Shown piece after piece: positions 23,189 through 30,981 of a DNA stretch of 61,915 bases. Made by a program: the position numbers and the translations under genes. Each line of letters opens with the position of its first letter. Positions within the stretch are counted from its first letter, which is position 1. Source of the DNA: Candidatus Helicobacter avicola (lineage in GTDB: Bacteria > Campylobacterota > Campylobacteria > Campylobacterales > Helicobacteraceae); contig DXIN01000019.1 of NCBI GenBank assembly GCA_019112865.1, positions 1 to 61,915 of the forward strand, written 5' to 3'. The notes beneath the pieces are model-generated. The model saw only the letters and a program-made list of their open reading frames with translations. It had not been told where the DNA came from and ran no database searches.

Positions 23189-24109
23189 ATGCAATGCTAT
23201 CTGTGCGGAAGTGAGAGGTATTTTAGACGTGAGGGTAAGGTGCGTGATAACCCTAGTATCGAGATTTTGGAGTGTGAAACTTGTGGCTTGGTGTTTTTGA
23301 GTGAGCAAAACACAAATGATGAGTTTTATACACAAGGTGGTATGCACAACCAGCAGCAAGTCTATGAGCTCACAGGACGCAGAGATCTCATCAATGATAT
23401 GTATAGATTCAATCGCTCAAGGCTAGAGTTTGTGCTAGATTCACTCATTGGCAAGGATATCGTGGATTTTGGTAGCGGGTATGGGGGATTTCTTATCCAG
23501 GCTAAACCTTTTGCCAAAAGTGTGCTAGGCATTGAGCTAGAATCTCAAGTGAGAGCGGTGTATGAGCAATATGACATACCACTAGCTTCTAGTTTAGAGC
23601 AAGCACTTGCGATTTCACAATCACTCACGACAAAAGCCACCTCCGACCAAAAACAGCTCTCGGGGGGGGGGAATTATGACCTTTTAACAGCCTTTCATGT
23701 AATCGAGCATTTGGCAGACCCTATCGGGATTTTGCGCCAGCTCGCCTCACTACTTAAAGACAACGGCAAGATGATTATCGAAGTGCCAAACGCCAATGAC
23801 GCGCTTTTGAGTATTTATAAAAACAAAGCTTTTAGCGAATTTACCTATTGGAGTCCGCATTTGTATCTCTACAATCCCCATACTTTGCGCAAGCTTGGTG
23901 AGAAGGCAGGGCTAGTAGTGGATTTTGTCAAATGTATCCAGCGATACCCGCTCTCAAACACTCTATATTGGCTTAGTAATGGCTTGCCAGCAGGGCAAAA
24001 GATATGGGGAGGATTTTTAGATTCTAAAATCCTGCAAGAATCCTATGAATCTGCTTTAGCCTCTGTGGGCGCGACTGACACACTCATCGCGCAGTTTAGG
24101 AAGCGATAA
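23189..24109 (+). CDS. Zn-ribbon SAM methyltransferase, paralogue of 8580, poly-G in frame, ON
   Basis: A 306-residue paralogue of the methyltransferase at 8580. It has the same zinc-ribbon (CYLCGS, CETCGLVFL), SAM motif I (IVDFGSGYGGFL), YDLLTAFHVIEHLADP and MIIEVPN, and near-identical C-terminal third (FVKCIQRYPLSN, ASVGATDTLIAQF). Ten Gs at 23662-23671 encode Gly-Gly-Gly just before YDLLTAF; the gene is ON. Relative to 8580 there is an extra segment of about 20 residues immediately upstream of the tract. It has its own promoter (23153) and probably methylates a related but different sugar. Confidence 0.85.
   Translation: MQCYLCGSERYFRREGKVRDNPSIEILECETCGLVFLSEQNTNDEFYTQGGMHNQQQVYELTGRRDLINDMYRFNRSRLEFVLDSLIGKDIVDFGSGYGGFLIQAKPFAKSVLGIELESQVRAVYEQYDIPLASSLEQALAISQSLTTKATSDQKQLSGGGNYDLLTAFHVIEHLADPIGILRQLASLLKDNGKMIIEVPNANDALLSIYKNKAFSEFTYWSPHLYLYNPHTLRKLGEKAGLVVDFVKCIQRYPLSNTLYWLSNGLPAGQKIWGGFLDSKILQESYESALASVGATDTLIAQFRKR
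23662..23671 (+). repeat. Poly-G tract T12 (10 G), internal, gene ON
   Basis: Ten Gs at the same structural position as tract T3 in the paralogous methyltransferase. In frame as read. Confidence 0.88.
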
Positions 24110-24203
24110 TAGGTTTTGGTGCTTTGGTTTAGAAACTTTAAGATTCTTTAAGGTTTTTTGGTTACAATCAGAGCCTTTTATTTTAGATTCTAAGGGGTTT
24201 GTG

Positions 24204-25596
24204 ATGCAGAGATTTAAGCCTAACTTCGGGGGGGGGGCAATTTAGTAAAAATCCTTCCCCTTATACACTTACTACCAAGCGACTTCCCACGCGTCGATCT
24301 GTTATCTGGCTCGGGCAGACTTGCAATCTTAGCTGTTATTTTTGTTACTTCGCTTCAAGGATTGCTGATAGGACACACCCAGAACACCCATTTTTCACAT
24401 TAGAAAAAGCCAAGGCAATGTGCAAGATTTTTGTAGAAGAATATGGGTGTAATAGTATCGATATTCAGGGTGGTGAGCCTACGATTTACCCGCATATTTT
24501 TGAGCTTATTGAGTATTGTGGGAGTATTGGGCTTAAACCCACGCTTATTACCAATCTCATCGCCCTAAGCAAGTTTGAGTATGCCAAAAAGTTCAAAGAA
24601 GCTGGGATTTATGATTTTTTGGTGTCTTTGCATGGTGTGGGAGAGAATTATGACAAGATAGTGGGCAAAAAGGGAGCTTTTGAAAAGCAAATGCAAGCTC
24701 TGCATAATCTCAAGGATTTAAGAGTCCCTATCCGCATAAACGCTGTGCTAAGTAATGAAGTGATTGAGGATTTGGAGGCTCTCACAGATATTGCCATAGA
24801 GTTTGGGGCTAGAGCGGTGAATTTCCTTGGCTACAACAACTCGGGTGATCAAAAGCGACTTCGTGATATGCACAAAATCCCTTATTATGACATCATCGCC
24901 CAAAGGCTTATGCCTTGTATCGATAGGCTGGAGGCAAATGGCATAGAAGTGAATCTGCGATTTTTGCCATTTTGTGTGGTTGATGAAAAATATCGCAAAA
25001 ACATCTACAATGGCTTGCAGAGTGTGTATGACATACACGAGTGGGAGCATAGTCTGCGATTATGGACAGATAGAGCAGCCCAAAGGCAGGCAAAAGCACA
25101 GATAGAGCCACGATCTACGCGTTACTACCTCACGCGTATCAAATTAGGACGCGCCTTTAGGCTTAAAAGCCTTATGTGGCTTCAAAGGGCGATTATGCCA
25201 TTTGTGAAATTCGCACCAAAATACGCACCCATCGAACATTACCAAGACAAGATTTTGCAAAAGATTAGATTTTACACGCCTTTTTGTGAGTTTGACCCAA
25301 ATCTAAGCAAACTAGAGCATTTTTATAAAGAACAACACAGGGTTTTTAGAGACCTCACACACGAAAAGATTCACACTAAAAAATGTCAAGAATGCAGTAT
25401 AAAGGCAATTTGTGATGGATTTCATTGTGATTTTATCGAGGAGTTTGGGAGCGCGAGCGTCAAGCCAATCAAGCTTGATATGGAGGTAAAAGATCCTAAA
25501 TTTTATTCCAAACACCAACTAAAAGTTATCGAATCACAGGAGTGGGAGTGGTATTTCACTCCTAAAGAGATTGAGGAGATAGAGAATCGGCAATGA
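24204..25596 (+). CDS. Radical SAM/SPASM-domain protein, phase OFF by poly-G
   Basis: With nine Gs (one fewer than present) 24204-25596 encodes 463 residues. TCNLSCYFCYF (Cys 40, 44, 47) is the CxxxCxxC cluster site of radical SAM enzymes, IDIQGGEPTIYP the SAM-binding GGEP motif, and CQECSIKAICDGFHC near the C-terminus looks like a SPASM-type auxiliary cluster site. With ten Gs at 24228-24237 translation ends at 24241-24243 after 13 residues, so the gene is OFF. AAGGGG lies before the ATG, and TTACAAT at about 24160 may be the -10 box. An ATG at 24418 lies downstream of the cluster cysteines and cannot give a functional product. Possible roles are sugar dehydration, epimerisation or peptide modification; it overlaps the glycosyltransferase (ATGA). 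Confidence 0.82.
24228..24237 (+). repeat. Poly-G tract T13 (10 G), near gene start, gene OFF
   Basis: Ten Gs preceded by TTC at codon 9 of the radical SAM gene, followed by CAATTTAG as at tracts T5 and T9. Nine or twelve Gs would turn the gene ON. Confidence 0.88.
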
Positions 25597-26711
25597 ATGC
25601 ACAACCGCAAGTAGAGGTCATCATCTCTTTATACAATTATCAAGATTATATTGTGCAGTGCGTGGATTCTGTCTTGAAGCAAAGCTATGCAAATATCATA
25701 ATAAGCATCATTGATGATGGGAGCAGTGATAAGAGCGTGGAGGTATTGGAGCGTGCATTCCCTCCCTCTCCGCGCCTAAGGCTTATCACCCAAGCTAATC
25801 AAGGACAGCTAGGCGCGTTTAACACAGGCTTTGAGAATCTTGATAGCAAGAGTGAGATTGTGCTATTTTTGGACGCTGATGATTATATGCAGCCCGAGTA
25901 TGTGGCGCACATCGTGGAGCAATTCCAAACACAACAATGCGATTATATCTTTTCTAATCCAAAGATTTTGTATATGGGCTTAGAATCTTATGCCGCCAAC
26001 GACATTACAGAATCTAAAGAATCTAAGCTACTAGATTCAGGAAGTGTATGTGCGCGAAGCGGAGTGAGGCTGGATTCACTCCAGCCGAGCGATAACCAAG
26101 AGCCTAGCTCTTGCAATAAAATAATAGAATCTTATGCCGCCAACGACATTACAGAATCTAAAGAACCCAAAGCCTTAGATTCAAAACTAGCCAATAGCTC
26201 TTGTGGTAAGGTAATACCCTCACGAGAGCCTGCAATGGGAAGTTTGTCGTTTGGGATTTTTCGCACCTATTATTTGCTCACATACTTTGGCACGAGCACC
26301 TCATGTATTGCTATCACGCGCGAGACTTTAGCCAAGATTTTGCCACTTAGGAGTATAGAATCTAAGTGGCGGATTCGGGCTGATGATTGTATCATCTATG
26401 GAGCCGCGCTGGTGGGGGCTAAGATGTATCATACTTCGTATGAGGGCATCGTGTATCGGGTGCATACAACTAACAACTATTGTGGCAGGAGTTTTAGCCC
26501 AAGCTATGAGTTTGGTAGGACTTTGGCTGTGCAGGAGCTTTTTGCCACGATTATGGAGAAAAATGGTATTTTACTCACATATAGGGTGTTTATGCAGGAG
26601 TTTCTCCTCGCACCCAAGTCTAAAAAACGTGATTATCTCAAGATTTTATGTTTGTGTGATTTCACACTAAGCCAAAAAATCTGGGCATTTTTTAAGATTG
26701 TGTTGCATTAG
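25593..26711 (+). CDS. Family 2 glycosyltransferase with in-frame repeat insertion
   Basis: A 372-residue GT-A fold glycosyltransferase. VEVIISLYNYQDYIVQCVDS is the family 2 start, IDDGSSDKS binds the nucleotide, and LFLDADDYM (near residue 94) is the DxD metal site. Residues about 131-213 are foreign: translated from repeat DNA with two copies of S-Y-A-A-N-D-I-T-E-S-K-E and a two-hairpin element between them. After this insert the fold resumes at GSLSFGIFRTYY; RADDCIIYGAAL and the C-terminal helices follow. The insert sits after the DxD strand, where a loop could tolerate it. The gene overlaps the radical SAM gene by four bases, so its expression may fall when that gene is OFF. It is the only clear glycosyltransferase in the locus. 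Confidence 0.85.
   Translation: MNAQPQVEVIISLYNYQDYIVQCVDSVLKQSYANIIISIIDDGSSDKSVEVLERAFPPSPRLRLITQANQGQLGAFNTGFENLDSKSEIVLFLDADDYMQPEYVAHIVEQFQTQQCDYIFSNPKILYMGLESYAANDITESKESKLLDSGSVCARSGVRLDSLQPSDNQEPSSCNKIIESYAANDITESKEPKALDSKLANSSCGKVIPSREPAMGSLSFGIFRTYYLLTYFGTSTSCIAITRETLAKILPLRSIESKWRIRADDCIIYGAALVGAKMYHTSYEGIVYRVHTTNNYCGRSFSPSYEFGRTLAVQELFATIMEKNGILLTYRVFMQEFLLAPKSKKRDYLKILCLCDFTLSQKIWAFFKIVLH
25982..26165 (+). repeat. 40-bp direct repeat enclosing two-hairpin element E6
   Basis: Bases 25982-26021 and 26126-26165 are identical over 40 bases, 144 bases apart (48 codons), so both copies are read in the same frame. Between them lies E6: hairpin 1 GGCTGGA-TTCAC-TCCAGCC (26068-26086) and hairpin 2 CAAGAGC-CTA-GCTCTTG (26097-26113). 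The repeat is followed by AGCCTTAGATTC-type sequence and a third, partial copy of the AANDI block occurs at 10340-10370. Confidence 0.85.
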
Positions 26712-27136
26712 TCTAAAGAAATATTGTATTTTTTGGCGTAATCTGTAATGTTGTTGTAGCCTTTTAGATCTTTTTTGATTTCCTCTTTAAAAGTTAGAAT
26801 ACACTTTTTAATAAAATCACGATTATCATCTGATAGTTCTTTATCCAAATGCCCTTTGACTACATACTTGCAATACAAGTCTAGTGTCACAAGAAATTGT
26901 ATTTTAGCGTTTTGTCGATATTTATCACTTGTATTATTATGCATTATGCTCATATACTCTTTATAGGCATTAAGAATAGAAATTTCTACTTGAAGAGTGG
27001 TTGTCTTTCGAAAAGATACTCTTGAGAGGCGGATACTTCCAATTGCTGCACATGCACTCACAGCTGCTATAAAGACAGCTATAAGAGATATAATAAATTC
27101 ACTATTTTGCAGTATTACTTGTGTTATTTCCGTCAT
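26708..27136 (-). CDS. Small membrane protein of unknown function
   Basis: I do not recognise this protein. Starting at the ATG at 27136 it has 142 residues: one hydrophobic segment (FIISLIAVFIAAVSACAAIG, about residues 15-34), then a basic, helical, soluble part ending K-Y-N-I-S-L-D. The open frame reaches 27289, but the upstream part overlaps the better-supported small gene at 27308, so I choose 27136. Its last bases overlap the end of the convergent glycosyltransferase gene. It probably forms a two-gene unit with the small upstream protein and could be a membrane toxin, holin-like or stress protein, but nothing in the sequence decides this. Confidence 0.5.
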   Translation of the reverse strand: MTEITQVILQNSEFIISLIAVFIAAVSACAAIGSIRLSRVSFRKTTTLQVEISILNAYKEYMSIMHNNTSDKYRQNAKIQFLVTLDLYCKYVVKGHLDKELSDDNRDFIKKCILTFKEEIKKDLKGYNNITDYAKKYNISLD

Positions 27137-27308
27137 TTTTTGCACTTTGTGCTTGGTTTTGTTTGGTTGCCAGCGTTTGTAGAGTTTTGAGTCCAGCGTT
27201 AAAACTACCAGTAAGCTTTTTTGGGGTTGCATTTGTTTTAGTATTGGCGGTCTTCTGTAGGGCAGGAAGTCCGGCACTAAAACTTTCATTTGAGAGCGTT
27301 TTATCCAT
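27102..27308 (-). CDS. Small repeat protein of unknown function (68 aa)
   Basis: A 68-residue protein with AAGGAG six bases before its ATG. It contains two imperfect copies of a 16-residue unit, SFSAGLPALQ and SFNAGLKTLQ, followed by a polar Asn/Lys/Gln-rich tail. It overlaps the start of the following membrane protein by 35 bases in another frame. The unit structure and lack of a signal sequence suggest a cytosolic helical partner. No family is recognised. Confidence 0.45.
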   Translation of the reverse strand: MDKTLSNESFSAGLPALQKTANTKTNATPKKLTGSFNAGLKTLQTLATKQNQAQSAKNDGNNTSNTAK

Positions 27309-27407
27309 AGCGAAACTCCTTAGCTATTAATCTTGACTGGATTGTAACTCAAGAAACTTAATCTAAATTTATGCTACTATTGTGGGATTTTTTCACAAAG
27401 GAGCATA

Positions 27408-28031
27408 ATGCCACGATGTATTATTTGGGATTTTGATGGCGTGATACTCGATAGTCTCGCGGTGCGGGATTATGGGTTTAGGGAGATTTTGCGCGGGTTT
27501 GATAGTGCGCACATAGAGGAGCTTATCGCCTATCATCAGCGCAATGGCGGACTTTCGCGGTTTCATAAAATCGCCTATTTTTTTGATGAAATCTTGCACC
27601 AACCTATCAGTAGTGATGAGGTAGCGCGCTATGCGGCGAGATTTAGCGAGATTATGCGCCATGAGCTTAGCAATCCAAAATATCTCATACACGATAGCTT
27701 AGAGTTTATCAAACAAAACCATAGAGCAATGCGCTTTTTTATCGCGTCAGGTTCGGAGCATAACGAACTAAATTTTTTGTGTCAAAATCTCGGTATAGCG
27801 CAGTATTTTCACTCCATATATGGCTCACCTACGCCCAAGACTGATTTGCTCGCGCAGATTCTCTCACAAAACTCCTATGAGCCTAGAGACTGCCTCCTTG
27901 TCGGCGATAGTATCAATGACTACGAGGCAGCGAGGGCTAATGCTATTGCGTTTTATGGGTATAATAACCCGTCATTGCGCGGTTTTGGCGCGGAGTATAT
28001 AGAGAGCTTTAGGGATTTTGTGCTGGGGTAA
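27408..28031 (+). CDS. HAD-superfamily phosphatase
   Basis: A 207-residue HAD hydrolase with an alpha-helical cap. DFDGVILDS (residues 8-16) holds the nucleophile and acid Asp, ASGS the Ser of motif II, PKTD the Lys of motif III, and GDSINDYEAA the metal-binding motif IV. AAAGGAG precedes the ATG. It resembles phosphoglycolate phosphatase and the small phosphatases of sugar-acid pathways such as acylneuraminate-9-phosphatase. At the edge of the CMP-sugar locus a role in dephosphorylating a 2-keto-3-deoxy sugar acid phosphate is attractive but unproven. Its own promoter region lies in 27309-27407. Confidence 0.8.
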   Translation: MPRCIIWDFDGVILDSLAVRDYGFREILRGFDSAHIEELIAYHQRNGGLSRFHKIAYFFDEILHQPISSDEVARYAARFSEIMRHELSNPKYLIHDSLEFIKQNHRAMRFFIASGSEHNELNFLCQNLGIAQYFHSIYGSPTPKTDLLAQILSQNSYEPRDCLLVGDSINDYEAARANAIAFYGYNNPSLRGFGAEYIESFRDFVLG

Positions 28032-28042
28032 GGAGTGAGAGC

Positions 28043-28750
28043 CTATGTGGTTTTATGGCTATAACTCCGCACGAAGTTTTCAAAATCCTCGCGTATGTCG
28101 AGGTTGCCATAGTAGCGAATCTGTGCAGGAGTGAGCATATCGGCAGGTAGCACCTCGATAATCCCACGCAAGCCGTCATTGCGCCGATAAGATTCTAAGC
28201 GCAAAAGCGCGCTGAAAGTCTCGCCAATGAGGTGGAGATCTTGCTTGCTCTGTGGGTGGAGATTGGGCAGATCAAAGGTCTGGGCGAATTTACAATCAAG
28301 ATTAAAAAGGTAGTATTTTATCGTGGTGTAGGAGTTTTGCGCGATAAACACATCATCGATATTAAGCCCAAACAAAAATTCCTTATCTTCGCCAAAATGC
28401 ACCGATTCTCGAAACTCTGTGAAGTTTTTCGCCTCGCCATCGCTGTGTTTGTGCTCAAGGTTTAGAAGCATATTAAGGAGTTCATCGATTTGTGTGCCAA
28501 AATGTTGTGCGTTAGATTCAATTTGTGCGATGAGCGTGTCTTTTTGTTTGATAGTCTGTAAGAGCGCGGCATTGCGGGATTCTAACTCATTGATATAGTT
28601 GCTTAGTGAGGTGAGTTCTAAATCTTTTTGTGTGAGATTTTGTGTAAGTGTCTCGATAGTCTTTTGGAGATTCTCACACTCTGTGCGCAAAGATTGAATC
28701 TCACCTTTTTGCTGCTGGGCGATTTGGGCGGCGAAGTCAAACTTATCCAT
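28043..28750 (-). CDS. Coiled-coil protein of unknown function
   Basis: A 235-residue protein. Residues 10-95 form a long predicted coiled coil with heptads of Leu, Ile and Gln (EIQSLRTECENLQKTIETL). The rest is a compact acidic domain without a motif I recognise. It overlaps the end of pdxA by eight bases and is the last gene of the ilv-pdx unit. No signal peptide or membrane segment is visible. Confidence 0.6.
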   Translation of the reverse strand: MDKFDFAAQIAQQQKGEIQSLRTECENLQKTIETLTQNLTQKDLELTSLSNYINELESRNAALLQTIKQKDTLIAQIESNAQHFGTQIDELLNMLLNLEHKHSDGEAKNFTEFRESVHFGEDKEFLFGLNIDDVFIAQNSYTTIKYYLFNLDCKFAQTFDLPNLHPQSKQDLHLIGETFSALLRLESYRRNDGLRGIIEVLPADMLTPAQIRYYGNLDIREDFENFVRSYSHKTT

Positions 28751-29699
28751 GCACGCTTACCAAATACTTCAATGCGTTGATATAGCTCTGTAGGTTAAGC
28801 TCCTTAGCCTTGTAGGCTTTGTCAAATGCCACGCCATGATCTACGGAAGCTCGCAATATGGGGAGATTGAGTGTTACATTGATACTTTCTTCAAAATACA
28901 GAGCCTTGAGTGGAGCTAGACCCACATCATGATACATACTCACATAGTGCTTAAAGCGCGCGCGATTGTGCGGGCTAAAGGCTGAATCTGGCGGTAATGC
29001 TCCAACAAAAGTTGCTTTACCCAAAGATTTGTTAGCCTCTGTAATGGCTTGTGTGATGAGGGCATCTTCCTCACCCATCAGCCCACCATCGCCACAATGG
29101 GGATTTAGTCCTAGCACCGCGCATTCATTCATCGTAGGTAGGCATCGCGCGAGGTTTAGCAAAAATTCTCTAAGTTTGTGCGTCTGGATATACGCACTGA
29201 CTTCTTTTAACGCGATATGATCACTAAAGAGCGCGACAAACAAAGATTCGCAGCCTAGCATCATAATCCCCTCACTCCCATAGCGACTTTTAAGCGCGTC
29301 TGTATGCCCTATGTGGGGGATACCGGCTTGTTTCCATGCGAGCTTGTGGATCGGGAGGGTGAGCACCCCCACGCATTCCCCACGATCTACCAAATCACAC
29401 GCGTGGGTAAAGCTCGCATGGCTATATGCCCCACTTAGCAAATCTAGCGCACCGGGCGTGATAGCAGGGATCTCGTGTGTGGGTGGAGGACAGAGGGAGT
29501 GTGCGGGCAATCTCGGCAGGGCTTGGGTAGATTCTGTGGTGTTAGATTCTAAAAGCGCGTAGGCTTGCGCCAGAATCTCATCATGCACGCAATATATCGG
29601 CGTGGCGTATTGGCTGATGTGCGCGTGTGCTCTGATGGCAATCTCTAAGCCTATGCCATTGACATCGCCGATACTTATCGCCACTTTCTTTTTTTGCAT
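28743..29699 (-). CDS. pdxA: 4-hydroxythreonine-4-phosphate dehydrogenase PdxA
   Basis: PdxA oxidises 4-phosphohydroxy-threonine in the DXP-dependent pyridoxal phosphate pathway. The 318-residue protein begins VAISIGDVNGIGLEIAIRA, the family signature, and has GHTDAL, NPHCGDGGLMGEED, the YVSMYHDVGLAPLKAL metal-binding His region and RASVDHGVAFDKA. Length is near the usual 310-330. It follows pdxJ by 18 bases; the pdxJ-pdxA pair is adjacent in other Helicobacter genomes. Its product is the substrate channelled, after spontaneous decarboxylation, to PdxJ. Confidence 0.96.
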   Translation of the reverse strand: MQKKKVAISIGDVNGIGLEIAIRAHAHISQYATPIYCVHDEILAQAYALLESNTTESTQALPRLPAHSLCPPPTHEIPAITPGALDLLSGAYSHASFTHACDLVDRGECVGVLTLPIHKLAWKQAGIPHIGHTDALKSRYGSEGIMMLGCESLFVALFSDHIALKEVSAYIQTHKLREFLLNLARCLPTMNECAVLGLNPHCGDGGLMGEEDALITQAITEANKSLGKATFVGALPPDSAFSPHNRARFKHYVSMYHDVGLAPLKALYFEESINVTLNLPILRASVDHGVAFDKAYKAKELNLQSYINALKYLVSVHG

Positions 29700-29717
29700 A
29701 TCAAATCCTATTGAGTG

Positions 29718-30506
29718 CTATGGTGTGCGTTTGCAGAGATCTAGCATATCGACTATAGCACGTTCTAGCCCCACAAATACCGCGCGTGCGATGATAGAAT
29801 GCCCGATATTAAGTTCGCTAATCTCATTGATAGCAAGGATAGGCGTGAGATTTTGGTAGTTTAGTCCATGCCCAGCAAAGCACTCTAGCTCCATATCGCG
29901 CGCATATTTCGCGCTTGTAGCAAGTAGGGTGAGTTCAGAATCTAGCAGAGATTCTAGCTCTTTGGCAGGTAGGGCAAACTCTTTGAGGCTGTGGTGAGTT
30001 TTGGGGAGATTGGTAGTGCGCATAAGATGGAGATTGGCGTATCTACCCGTGTGGAGTTCGACGCAGTGTGCGCCCAGATCCTTGGCAAGTGCGATGTTTT
30101 CGAGGGTTGGATCGATAAAGAGTGCGGTGTCGATGCCATGAGCGGTGTATCGCTCAATGGTGCGCGCGATAGAATCTTGGTGGGCTTTGAGGTCTAAGCC
30201 TCCTTCAGTCGTTACTTCTTGACGTTTTTCGGGCACGAGGGTTATGCGATGTGGGGCAAGATCGCAGAGAATCTCTGTGATAGATTCCATAAGGGCGCAT
30301 TCGACATTGACAGGTAGCGGGGATTGGGCGATGATGGAGCGCACATCACTATCGTGGATATGGCGTCTGTCCTCGCGCAGGTGGATTGTGATTTGGTGCG
30401 CACCAGCGTTTTTGGCGATGAATACCGCTTCTAGCGGGTTTGGGTCATTGATAGCACGTGCCTCACGCAAGGTCGCGATATGATCGATATTGACACCAAG
30501 TTTCAT
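29718..30506 (-). CDS. pdxJ: Pyridoxine 5'-phosphate synthase PdxJ
   Basis: PdxJ condenses 1-deoxyxylulose-5-phosphate with 3-amino-2-oxopropyl phosphate to pyridoxine 5'-phosphate. The 262-residue TIM-barrel protein has LGVNIDHIATLREAR at the N-terminus, HLREDRRHI, VTLVPEKRQEVTTEGG-like sequence (here LVPEKRQEVTTEGGLD) and AGHGLNYQNL. It lies between ilvH (4 bases upstream) and pdxA. Confidence 0.97.
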   Translation of the reverse strand: MKLGVNIDHIATLREARAINDPNPLEAVFIAKNAGAHQITIHLREDRRHIHDSDVRSIIAQSPLPVNVECALMESITEILCDLAPHRITLVPEKRQEVTTEGGLDLKAHQDSIARTIERYTAHGIDTALFIDPTLENIALAKDLGAHCVELHTGRYANLHLMRTTNLPKTHHSLKEFALPAKELESLLDSELTLLATSAKYARDMELECFAGHGLNYQNLTPILAINEISELNIGHSIIARAVFVGLERAIVDMLDLCKRTP

Positions 30507-30510
30507 CTAT

Positions 30511-30981
30511 CTAGCGCTCTATGGCGACGACGCCACTTCGGATAATTTCTTTGGGTTTGTATTGCTCTAGAGCAGAGAGAAAGCTATCAATGCGTGTGGG
30601 CTCATCTGTGGCAGTGATGATGATATGCTTATCGGTCGCATCGGCGATGAGTCCGTTGTAGGATTCACACAGGGCTTTAATGTCGGCGAGAGGCTGCTTG
30701 ATAGGGAGTTTGATAAGCACCATTTCTTTTTGCAAAAGCGTATCACTCTCCACGACACTAAGCACGGGTATGAGCTTGTGAAGCTGCTTGACGATCTGCT
30801 CAAATACCTTGTCATTGCCCTTGGTAGTGATGGTGATGTAGGAGAGATCGGTATTTGGCAGGGGCGCGACACACAGAGATTCTATATTGTATCCTCTGCC
30901 GGCAAAAAGCCCTGATATACGCGCTAGTACGCTATGTTCGTTGATGACTGTTACGCAAATTGTTCGTTTAGATTCCATCAT
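30511..30981 (-). CDS. ilvH: Acetolactate synthase small (regulatory) subunit
   Basis: The regulatory subunit of acetolactate synthase confers activity and valine feedback on IlvB. The 156-residue protein begins with an ACT domain (VTVINEHSVLARISGLFAGRGYNI), followed by the usual second domain with QLHKLIPVLSV and KEMVLIKL. It overlaps ilvB by four bases, so both subunits are made in step. Confidence 0.95.
   Translation of the reverse strand: MMESKRTICVTVINEHSVLARISGLFAGRGYNIESLCVAPLPNTDLSYITITTKGNDKVFEQIVKQLHKLIPVLSVVESDTLLQKEMVLIKLPIKQPLADIKALCESYNGLIADATDKHIIITATDEPTRIDSFLSALEQYKPKEIIRSGVVAIER

Noticed and set aside
24418-25596. Radical SAM gene starting at the ATG at 24418
   Set aside because: This start would remove the CxxxCxxC cluster motif. 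The ATG at 24204 with AAGGGG and a 9-G tract gives the complete protein.
30625-30915. 96-codon plus-strand frame over ilvH
   Set aside because: It is a shadow of a well-identified minus-strand gene, as are similar frames over pdxA, pdxJ, ilvB, mod, res and the activase gene.
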